Shown here in pieces: positions 1 to 5,464 of a DNA stretch of 6,367 bases. Under the pieces are notes generated by a model. It was not told where the DNA came from and did not search any database. It saw only the letters and a program-made list of their open reading frames with translations. Position 1 is the first letter of the stretch; each line of letters opens with the position of its first letter. The position numbers were made by a program, and so were the translations under genes. The stretch is from Clostridiales bacterium (lineage in GTDB: Bacteria > Bacillota_A > Clostridia > Christensenellales > Borkfalkiaceae), in assembly GCA_015055785.1 (NCBI GenBank), contig SVHQ01000106.1, positions 1 through 6,367 of the forward strand, given 5' to 3'.

Positions 1-1361
1 CGCTGAGCATGATGGTCACGTCGCTGTACAATCTTGCCGATATGTATTTTGTATCGTTGCTTGGCAATCCTTACGCAACTTCGGCGGCGAGCAATTTGCT
101 TGCTTTAATGTCCATCATTCAAGCAATAGGTTTTACGTATGGTATGGGAAGTGGCAGTATTGTTTCAAGATTGCTGGGAAAACGCGATAGGGAAGGTGCG
201 GACAAAGTAGCCTCGTCTTCATTGTTTATTGCAGTAATCAGCGGTTTATTAATAACTCTTGTTGGCTTTATCTTTTTTGAGCCCTTACTGAAATTAATGG
301 GTTCGGTAAACGTGAACACGTTGGAGCATTCTAAAATCTATGGCTGCTACGTATTAATTGGCGCGCCGATTATGTGTATGTCTTTCGTGTTGAATAACAT
401 ATTGCGAGCCGAAGGCAAAGCTTTATTGTCCATGGTAGGGCTTGTCACAGGTGCGGTTGTGAACGTCGTTTTAGACCCTATTTTGATTTTTGCTGCAAAT
501 ATGGGTATAGAGGGCGCGGCGATTGCAACACTTTTCAGTCAAATTCTCAGTTTCGCTATTTTGATTTTTATGTTTTTATCGGGAAAGACCATTGTGCGTA
601 TGCGTATTCGCGCAATTTCCCGTCAGTTTTCTGTATATAAAGATGTTATCACAACCGGTTTCCCGTCTTTTTGTCGACAAATTCTTTCCAGCCTTTGTTC
701 AGTGTTTTTGAATAATGCAGCATACACCTGCGGCGTGGATGTGTATGGTATTACAATGGCGGATGGAATCGTAGTATTCGACGGCGGTGTTGAAGCGCAA
801 ACAGCCCTTGGTGTTGTGCAAAAAGTATTTATGTTGGCGTTTTCATTATCGCTTGGGATTGGGCAGGGTTATCAACCAGTTTTGGGGTATAATTATAGTG
901 CCAAACGCTTTGACAGAGTGAAATCTGCTTATCTGTTTACCCTTGGATTTTCAACAACAGTTATGCTTGTTTTTGCAACGGTATGTTTCATTTTTGCATC
1001 CAATTTAATGGGCGCATTTAGTTTGTCGGATACGGCAAAGGAAATAGGTACGCTATCTCTTCGTTTGCAGTGTCTTTGTATGCCGCTGTTGCCATTGAAT
1101 TTCATGGCAGGCATCACCTATCAATCGGTGGGCAGCAAAGCGATTGCAGCATTGTTGTCCATTTCCCGACAAGGTCTGTTCTATATTCCTGCCGTATTAA
1201 TTTTGCCGGAATTGTTTTCGTTGCTTGGTGTACAGTGCTGTCAATCGGTATCCGATTTCTTGTCTTTCTTCTTTGCTATGCCGTTTACGTTTATGTTTTT
1301 CAAAACAATAAAAAAAGAACAGGAAAAGCTGGAAACAGAGCAGAAAAACGCAACTGCATGA
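1..1361 (+). CDS. MATE-family efflux transporter, 5' end cut by window
   Basis: Integral membrane antiporter of the multidrug and toxic compound extrusion family, expected to export cationic or amphipathic compounds in exchange for Na+ or H+. The frame is open from base 3 and the first codons read LSMMVTSLYNLADMYFVS, the normal interior of transmembrane helix 1, so the Met codons at 9 and 12 are not the start; roughly 20-35 N-terminal residues lie outside. About 452 residues are present, near full family length. Visible family landmarks are GMGSGSIVSRLLGKRD in the first half, DPILIFAANMGIEGAAIAT in the middle, and GIGQGYQPVLGYNYSAKRFDRV in the second half. About twelve hydrophobic segments alternate with short loops. 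The C-terminus is a charged Lys/Glu-rich cytoplasmic tail. An apparent extra segment of about 15-20 residues follows FLNNA in the second half. The substrate cannot be predicted. It ends before its own terminator, so it closes its transcription unit. Confidence 0.93.
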   Translation, partial: LSMMVTSLYNLADMYFVSLLGNPYATSAASNLLALMSIIQAIGFTYGMGSGSIVSRLLGKRDREGADKVASSSLFIAVISGLLITLVGFIFFEPLLKLMGSVNVNTLEHSKIYGCYVLIGAPIMCMSFVLNNILRAEGKALLSMVGLVTGAVVNVVLDPILIFAANMGIEGAAIATLFSQILSFAILIFMFLSGKTIVRMRIRAISRQFSVYKDVITTGFPSFCRQILSSLCSVFLNNAAYTCGVDVYGITMADGIVVFDGGVEAQTALGVVQKVFMLAFSLSLGIGQGYQPVLGYNYSAKRFDRVKSAYLFTLGFSTTVMLVFATVCFIFASNLMGAFSLSDTAKEIGTLSLRLQCLCMPLLPLNFMAGITYQSVGSKAIAALLSISRQGLFYIPAVLILPELFSLLGVQCCQSVSDFLSFFFAMPFTFMFFKTIKKEQEKLETEQKNATA

Positions 1362-1401
1362 TATTAAATATACTTTTATATAATATGGAATATTTAACAA
1401 A

Positions 1402-1433
1402 AAGCCTCTTCAAAGGAAGAGGCTTATATTTTT
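1402..1433 (+). terminator. Rho-independent terminator of the MATE gene
   Basis: A perfect 10-bp stem, AAGCCTCTTC (1402-1411) with GAAGAGGCTT (1416-1425), closes a four-base AAAG loop and is followed by ATA and five T (1429-1433). It lies 40 bases after the MATE stop codon. The A-run before the left arm would give a U-tract on the opposite strand too, but no minus-strand gene reads into it here. Confidence 0.88.
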
Positions 1434-1476
1434 ACGTATAAACTATGTTAAAAATGCAGTTATGCACATATAATAT

Positions 1477-1500
1477 TTTGTAATAATTTTTTATTACAAA
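1477..1500. repeat. Perfect inverted repeat, possible operator
   Basis: TTTGTAATAA (1477-1486) and TTATTACAAA (1491-1500) are exact reverse complements separated by TTTT. The right end is three bases before the -35 hexamer of the next gene's promoter. It contains one G-C pair per arm, so as an RNA hairpin it would be weak; placement suits a protein-binding site better than a terminator. No regulator can be assigned. Confidence 0.55.
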
Positions 1501-1503
1501 TAC

Positions 1504-1532
1504 TTGACTATTGATAACAATTGTGTTATGAT
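1504..1532 (+). promoter_or_regulatory. Sigma-A type promoter for the GNAT-like gene
   Basis: TTGACT (1504-1509) and TATGAT (1527-1532) are separated by exactly 17 bases, and the bases before the -10 form an extended -10 element (TGT at 1524-1526). The predicted transcript starts near 1539, giving a leader of about 35 bases. A dyad ATAACA / TGTTAT (1514-1519 and 1524-1529) sits in the spacer and overlaps the -10, which would let a bound protein block polymerase. Confidence 0.75.
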
Positions 1533-1574
1533 AAACTTAACAAAACCAATATATGCACAAATTAGGGGAAAATT

Positions 1575-2696
1575 ATGTTGGAAATTATCGAAGTAATTAC
1601 GAAAAAGCAGCAAAAGGAATTTATTGAGTATCCGTTGAGAATCTACAAGGGGAATCCATATTTTGTTCCGCCTTTGTATGCTGACGAAAAAACACTTTTC
1701 ACGGATAAAAATATTTATCGAAAAACCTGCGATTCGGTTTTTTATATAGCACAAAGAGATGGAAAGACGGTAGGCAGAATCCAAGGTATTATTCAGCATC
1801 AGTATAACGAGATACATAATGCAAAGCAGGCAAGATTCACCCGTTTCGACTGCGAGGATAATCCTGAAACTGCTGCAATGCTTTTTGCGAAAGTGGAAGA
1901 ATGGGCAAAGAATAAGCAAATGCAAGAAATAGTGGGGCCGCTTGGATATAGTGATTTGGAAAGAGAGGGCTTACTGATTGAGGGTTTTGATTATCTTTGC
2001 ACCTTTGAAGAACAGTATAATTATGAATATTATGCATCGTTGATAGAAACCTGCGGATATGTAAAAGACGTTGATTGGGTGGAATTTCGTTTATTTAGAA
2101 CGCCGCAGCAGGATGAACGTTTGAGAAAGTTTGCAAACCGTGCGCTCGAAAGAAATAATTTACACGTTGCAGGCGAGAATATGAGCCTTCGTGCCTTTAT
2201 AAAGAAGTATGCGCAGGGCATTTTTGAGTGTATCGATGAATGTTATAAAGATCTTTACGGTGTTGTACCGTTTACGCCGGAAATGATGAAGCAAATGATC
2301 GATCAGTTTTTATTGATGTTGAATAAAAAATATATCATGATCGTTTGTGATGAAAACGAGAAAGTGGTGGCGTTCGGACTTTGTATCCCTGGTATTGGTG
2401 AAGCTTTACAAAAGAGTGGCGGCAGATTGACGCCGGCATGTCTTATAAAACTTTTGAAATCGGTAAAGAAACCCAGCAGTGTAGATTTGGGCTTGGTAGG
2501 GATTTTGCCTCAATATAGAAAGTCGGGCTTGAGCGCGTATGTAATGACCATGTTGCAAGATATTTTTGCCGATGAGCACGTACAGTATTTGGAAACCAAT
2601 CTCAATCTGGAAACGAATGCAAACATTCAAACGCAGTGGAAGCATTTTAATTATATACAGCATAAACGTCGCCGTTCCTATATTAAACATTTATAA
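1575..2696 (+). CDS. YghO-like GNAT-superfamily protein (putative N-acetyltransferase)
   Basis: A 373-residue cytoplasmic protein resembling the YghO-type family of GNAT-fold proteins, whose substrate is not established. The N-terminal domain carries the family signature NPYFVPPLYADE (residues 27-38), a first GNAT-like strand region ending in GKTVGRIQGII (63-73), and the conserved segment GPLGYSDLEREGLLIEGFD (121-139). The C-terminal half holds the acetyl-CoA-binding motif A region, LGLVGILPQYRKSGLSAYV (305-323), where QYRKSGLS corresponds to the Q/R-x-x-G-x-G/A pyrophosphate loop with Ser replacing the last Gly/Ala. ETNLNLETNANIQTQW (340-355) and a basic tail RRRSYIK (365-371) also match the family's C-terminal pattern. 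The start ATG is set by AGGGG at 1564-1568, six bases upstream. The gene is monocistronic: its own promoter precedes it and a hairpin follows eight bases after the stop. The fold assignment is firm; enzymatic activity is inferred. Confidence 0.82.
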   Translation: MLEIIEVITKKQQKEFIEYPLRIYKGNPYFVPPLYADEKTLFTDKNIYRKTCDSVFYIAQRDGKTVGRIQGIIQHQYNEIHNAKQARFTRFDCEDNPETAAMLFAKVEEWAKNKQMQEIVGPLGYSDLEREGLLIEGFDYLCTFEEQYNYEYYASLIETCGYVKDVDWVEFRLFRTPQQDERLRKFANRALERNNLHVAGENMSLRAFIKKYAQGIFECIDECYKDLYGVVPFTPEMMKQMIDQFLLMLNKKYIMIVCDENEKVVAFGLCIPGIGEALQKSGGRLTPACLIKLLKSVKKPSSVDLGLVGILPQYRKSGLSAYVMTMLQDIFADEHVQYLETNLNLETNANIQTQWKHFNYIQHKRRRSYIKHL

Positions 2697-2702
2697 AGAA
2701 AA

Positions 2703-2738
2703 ATCCGCTTTGATGTTGTTCAAAGCGGATAAATTTTT
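2703..2738. terminator. Bidirectional Rho-independent terminator between convergent genes
   Basis: An 11-bp perfect stem, ATCCGCTTTGA (2703-2713) with TCAAAGCGGAT (2720-2730), encloses TGTTGT. On the plus strand AAATTTTT follows (T-run 2734-2738); on the minus strand the hairpin is followed by TTTTTCTTT, complement of 2694-2702. It therefore can end both the GNAT-like transcript (stop at 2696) and the LysR transcript (stop codon at 2753-2755), a usual economy between tail-to-tail genes. Confidence 0.88.
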
Positions 2739-2752
2739 ATATAAGTAGGTTA

Positions 2753-3607
2753 TCAATCGAAGCGATTTTCAAGGAAACGTTTGATATCGTACGATTGGCG
2801 GTAGATGAGATACGTTGTGACGTTTGGTGCTTCAAAATCTTTTAAAGACACTTCTTCAAATTCACCGTTTTCCAATCTATCTTTCACAAATTTATAGGGC
2901 AAGAAAGAATAGCCGATCCCTTTTTCTAAATAAGGCAAAAGTTTTGAGGAATTATCCACTTCCAAACGGAAGATATGATTTTTCGGAAAAAGAGAACGAA
3001 TAAATACGCCCGCATCACTCAAGGTCAAATCGCACATTAGATAGGGGATTTTTGCCAACTGCTCTTTGGTGATGCCATCGGGGTATTCATTATGCCCCTT
3101 TTTGCAGACCAAAGCAACGCGATCCACGTCGTAAACGTCGCAATTATACCCGAGTCTTTTTAGAGGAATCGCGGAAAAAACCATTTCCAGCATATTGTCT
3201 TGCAACTGTTGAATTAAATCAAGCGAGTGGCCAAGCATCACTTTGATAGAGGTGATGCTATTATTTTTCAAACATTCATCTACGAGCGGTTTGACGTAAA
3301 TTTCATAGGACGCGTTGATTGCACCAATGCTAAATTTACGGCTGTGGCTGGAAAGAGCGTTCATTTCTTCAATAGAAGTGTTTTGCAATTCCAAAATACG
3401 TTCGGCATAGCGCAAGAAAATCTCGCCAGCTTCCGTCAAAGTCACCGTTTTAGAACCGCGAGAGAAGAGCTTTTTCCCTACTTCTTTTTCCAATTCACTA
3501 ATACGATTTGTGACGGTGGATTGCGCGACGTATAATTGTTCGGCAGCCAAAGTGAAATTCTTCACCTTTGACAAAAAGATGAATGTTTTTAATTCTTCTG
3601 TATTCAT
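2753..3607 (-). CDS. LysR-family transcriptional regulator
   Basis: A 284-residue DNA-binding regulator of the LysR type. The winged helix-turn-helix occupies residues 1-60, with the typical pattern LKTFIFLSKVKNFTLAAEQL (6-25), then AQSTVTNRISELEKEVGKKLFSR (28-50) and LTEAGE (57-62). A linker helix follows (about 62-88), then the effector-binding domain of periplasmic-binding-protein fold (about 91-284), including FSIGAI (92-97), the usual first strand. The effector is not predictable. The frame can be extended to a TTG at 3616 (three more residues), but GAGG would then lie only two bases from the start; from the ATG at 3607 the GAGG is 11 bases away and GGGG three bases away, and family members normally begin just before this LxxF helix, so the ATG is preferred. 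It is divergent from yggS with 205 bases between starts, a common LysR arrangement. It has its own promoter and shares a terminator with the convergent GNAT-like gene. Confidence 0.92.
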   Translation of the reverse strand: MNTEELKTFIFLSKVKNFTLAAEQLYVAQSTVTNRISELEKEVGKKLFSRGSKTVTLTEAGEIFLRYAERILELQNTSIEEMNALSSHSRKFSIGAINASYEIYVKPLVDECLKNNSITSIKVMLGHSLDLIQQLQDNMLEMVFSAIPLKRLGYNCDVYDVDRVALVCKKGHNEYPDGITKEQLAKIPYLMCDLTLSDAGVFIRSLFPKNHIFRLEVDNSSKLLPYLEKGIGYSFLPYKFVKDRLENGEFEEVSLKDFEAPNVTTYLIYRQSYDIKRFLENRFD

Positions 3608-3651
3608 ATTCCCCAAAACCTCAATTATTTTTTTCGATTAAAATTATTAGT

Positions 3652-3663
3652 TTAATTGATTAA
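3652..3663. promoter_or_regulatory. Dyad at the LysR gene start site, candidate operator
   Basis: TTAAT (3652-3656) and ATTAA (3659-3663) flank TG, within a very AT-rich block (about 3636-3673). It covers the predicted +1 of the LysR gene, where negative autoregulation by LysR proteins commonly occurs. The dyad is short and AT-only in its arms, so chance is a real alternative. Confidence 0.3.
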
Positions 3664-3667
3664 TTTA

Positions 3668-3696
3668 ATTATAACGCCTATTGTAAAAAAAAGCAA
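3668..3696 (-). promoter_or_regulatory. Promoter of the LysR gene
   Basis: Read on the minus strand, TTGCTT (3696-3691) and a perfect TATAAT (3673-3668) are 17 bases apart. Transcription should begin near 3661, giving a leader of about 54 bases before the ATG at 3607. Confidence 0.75.
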
Positions 3697-3753
3697 GTGA
3701 AAAATCAAAAAAGTTGAAAATAATTAAAAGTTTTTTCATGAGGGGACATGCAA

Positions 3754-3782
3754 TTGACAAAAGAGCAAAAAAAAGCTATACT
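3754..3782 (+). promoter_or_regulatory. Promoter of the yggS-SDR operon
   Basis: A consensus TTGACA (3754-3759) and TATACT (3777-3782) with a 17-base spacer predict a start near 3789, about 24 bases before the yggS ATG. The quality suggests substantial basal expression without an activator. A CATG / CATG repeat pair (3737-3740 and 3747-3750) lies just upstream of the -35. Confidence 0.8.
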
Positions 3783-3812
3783 TATTAGCAAGAGCGCAAA
3801 GAGGTTTTTGGT

Positions 3813-4487
3813 ATGTGTAAAATTCAAGAAAGAGTGCAAGAAATAAAACGCGAGATAGAGAAAGGAAACGGAAAGGGTGAAAGCGTGTTGTTGGTGGCAG
3901 CAATTAAAACACAGACGGTGGACGCCATCAATCAAGCGATAACAGCAGGTGTGGATGCTGTGGCGGAAAACAAAGTGCAGGAATTTCGTGATAAAAACGA
4001 TATGTTGTTGCCTTGTCCGCGTCATTTTATCGGGCATTTGCAGACGAATAAAGTAAAATATTTGATTGGGAAAATTGATTTATATCATTCATGCGATAGG
4101 GACGAACTCGCCGAAGAAATTGCCAAGCGTTCGAGAAATTTAGGTATTGTTTCCAACGTGCTGATACAAATTAATATAGGCAACGAGGAAAGTAAAGGCG
4201 GTTACGATTACGAGGAAGCAAAAAAGGTCTTTGGGGAGTTATCCAAGAAAGAGGGACTTTGTGTAAAGGGCTTTATGGCGATGCTTCCTGCGTCGGATGA
4301 TGAAGAACTTCTTCGTGGATTGACGAGAAAAATGCGTAGATTGTTCGATTGGGCAAAAACACAATCGAGCAGTGTGGAATATCTTTCTATGGGCATGAGC
4401 GGTGATTACACGCTTTGTATGGAAGAGGGGAGTAACATGATTCGAGTGGGCTCTACAATCTTCGGTGCGCGCGTTTATGCACAGTAG
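3813..4487 (+). CDS. yggS: YggS/PLPBP-family pyridoxal 5'-phosphate homeostasis protein
   Basis: A 224-residue cytoplasmic PLP-binding protein of the COG0325 family (YggS, YlmE, human PLPBP). It folds as a TIM barrel like alanine racemase domain I, and the family buffers PLP and affects amino-acid and keto-acid balance rather than catalysing a known reaction. The PLP-linking lysine is Lys32 in LLVAAIKTQ. Other hallmarks are ENKVQE (52-57), HFIGHLQTNKVK (71-82), QINIGNEESKGG (119-130), GFMAMLP (153-159), LSMGMSGDY (191-199) and the phosphate-binding stretch GSNMIRVGSTIFG (206-218). Length is normal for the family. The start ATG has AAAGAGG at 3798-3804, eight bases upstream. It is first in an operon with a short-chain dehydrogenase. 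In many Bacillota the orthologue sits beside sepF and other division genes; that context is absent here, so it could be a second copy or a relocated one. Confidence 0.94.
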   Translation: MCKIQERVQEIKREIEKGNGKGESVLLVAAIKTQTVDAINQAITAGVDAVAENKVQEFRDKNDMLLPCPRHFIGHLQTNKVKYLIGKIDLYHSCDRDELAEEIAKRSRNLGIVSNVLIQINIGNEESKGGYDYEEAKKVFGELSKKEGLCVKGFMAMLPASDDEELLRGLTRKMRRLFDWAKTQSSSVEYLSMGMSGDYTLCMEEGSNMIRVGSTIFGARVYAQ

Positions 4488-4490
4488 AGG
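4486..4490 (+). promoter_or_regulatory. Ribosome binding site of the SDR gene overlapping the yggS stop
   Basis: AGAGG begins inside the yggS TAG stop codon (4485-4487) and lies six bases from the ATG at 4497. A ribosome terminating on yggS would cover the site, so translation of the two genes is probably coupled. Confidence 0.75.
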
Positions 4491-4496
4491 TGACGT

Positions 4497-5294
4497 ATGA
4501 ACGAGAAAAAATACGCTTTGGTCACGGGAGCCACGGGCGGACTTGGAAAGGCTTTAGCGAAAGCACTTTGTGATGAGGGCTACGATTTATTGCTCAGTGG
4601 TAGAAGTGAAGAAAAATTGAATAATTTCAAAGCGGAATTACAAGAAATTTATCCTGCGAGAGAATTGCGTATTTACCCTGCTAATTTAGCAAATGAGGGG
4701 GGCGTGTACGCGTTGAGTTCAAAAATTGAAGCGGAAAAGATAGCAATTTCCCTGCTTGCCAACGTAGCGGGCGCGGATATCCAGAAAGGCTTTTTAGAAT
4801 ATACGCAAGAAAAGATAGCCTTTCAATGCCGTGTAAATTTTGAAGCGGCTGTTGCGCTCTGCCATTTTGCGATAAAACATAAAGCAGAACATTTGGATAT
4901 TATCAATATTTCAAGTGTTTCAGGTATTTATCCTATGCCATATTTTGCTATATATAGCGCGACAAAAGCGGCGCTGACTTCTTTTTCTGTGTCCTTAAGA
5001 GAAGAAATGCACGGCAAAGGAGTAAACGTCACGGCGATTTTGCCAGGGGCGATGCCGACACGTGAAGATATTCAGCAGCAAATCAAAGGTCAAGGCTTAT
5101 GGGGAAAATTGGCGGCAAAAACGCCAGACTCTGTTGCTAAAGCCGCGATTAAAGCGGTACGTAAAAATAAGGCAAAAACAATTGTTGGGTTTTGGAATAA
5201 AACCATGCGCGTAGCGACTTGCTGGATTCCCACGTCTTGGCGATTGAAATTTATAGCCCGCCGTTGGAGCAAGATTTCTAAAGATGCTTTTTAA
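4497..5294 (+). CDS. Classical short-chain dehydrogenase/reductase, probably NADP(H)-dependent
   Basis: A 265-residue SDR oxidoreductase with a Rossmann fold, similar to the broad DltE/YqjQ-like group (COG0300) of unknown substrate. The nucleotide-binding loop TGATGGLG (10-17) fits TGxxxGxG. Arg36 in LLSGRSEEKL, just after the second strand, favours NADP(H). The full catalytic tetrad is present: Asn114 (RVNFEAA), Ser140 (NISSVSG), Tyr153 and Lys157 (YSATK), followed by PG (183-184). Departures from consensus are NVAG at 89-92 in place of NNAG, and Asn63 in PANLA where an Asp usually contacts the adenine ring. The C-terminal 35 residues are rich in Trp, Arg and Lys (for example CWIPTSWRLKFIARRWSK) and could form an amphipathic membrane-associating helix, which is inference. 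It is second in the yggS operon, nine bases after it. No neighbour identifies the substrate. Confidence 0.9.
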   Translation: MNEKKYALVTGATGGLGKALAKALCDEGYDLLLSGRSEEKLNNFKAELQEIYPARELRIYPANLANEGGVYALSSKIEAEKIAISLLANVAGADIQKGFLEYTQEKIAFQCRVNFEAAVALCHFAIKHKAEHLDIINISSVSGIYPMPYFAIYSATKAALTSFSVSLREEMHGKGVNVTAILPGAMPTREDIQQQIKGQGLWGKLAAKTPDSVAKAAIKAVRKNKAKTIVGFWNKTMRVATCWIPTSWRLKFIARRWSKISKDAF

Positions 5295-5356
5295 GTTTAT
5301 AATTTAAATAACATAAAATAATTAATATAAATAATGTAAAAATAGATAAAGAAAAT

Positions 5357-5395
5357 AAAAAGTGGCTTTCAAATCCTTGACAAAACCACTTTTTT
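5357..5395 (+). terminator. Weak hairpin terminator after the SDR gene, overlapping the next promoter
   Basis: AAAAAGTGG (5357-5365) pairs exactly with CCACTTTTT (5386-5394), and six T run from 5390 to 5395. Only four pairs are G-C and the 20-base loop is long, but the loop contains an inner TCAA / TTGA helix (5369-5372 and 5377-5380) that could stabilise it. No better terminator follows the operon. The -35 of the downstream promoter is in the loop. Confidence 0.45.
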
Positions 5396-5405
5396 CCGTT
5401 ATAAT
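5377..5405 (+). promoter_or_regulatory. Exact consensus sigma-A promoter for the DRE-TIM enzyme gene
   Basis: TTGACA (5377-5382), a 17-base spacer and TATAAT (5400-5405) match the consensus at all twelve positions. The predicted start is near 5412, leaving a leader of about 53 bases with no recognisable riboswitch or T-box. The 65 bases after the SDR stop are almost pure A/T and poor in G, which could add an UP-element-like effect. Such a promoter predicts strong constitutive expression unless repressed. Confidence 0.88.
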
Positions 5406-5464
5406 CGATTTATTAAATTAAAAAGCATTGTTTAATCGAAAAATCAAAACAGAGAGGAATGAAT

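Noticed and set aside
1070..1441. Open frame on the plus strand overlapping the end of the MATE gene
   Set aside because: It lies in another frame within the MATE gene, runs through the terminator hairpin, has no ribosome binding site and no recognisable protein pattern.
1446..1474. Alternative promoter with TATAAT at 1469-1474
   Set aside because: The matching -35 position reads TGTTAA, a poor match, and the promoter at 1504-1532 is much better and closer to the gene.
3607..3616. TTG start three codons upstream for the LysR gene
   Set aside because: The only ribosome binding site would be two bases from it; the ATG at 3607 gives the normal family N-terminus.
3738..3788. Possible 16-codon leader peptide starting MRGHAIDK upstream of yggS
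   Set aside because: It lies over the -35 and -10 hexamers, before the predicted transcript start, and has no ribosome binding site, so it would not be in the mRNA.
5406..5438. Possible leader hairpin CGATT / AATCG before the right-edge enzyme gene
   Set aside because: The first arm begins at the predicted start site, the pairing is short and AT-rich with alternative registers, and no known riboswitch or T-box feature is visible.
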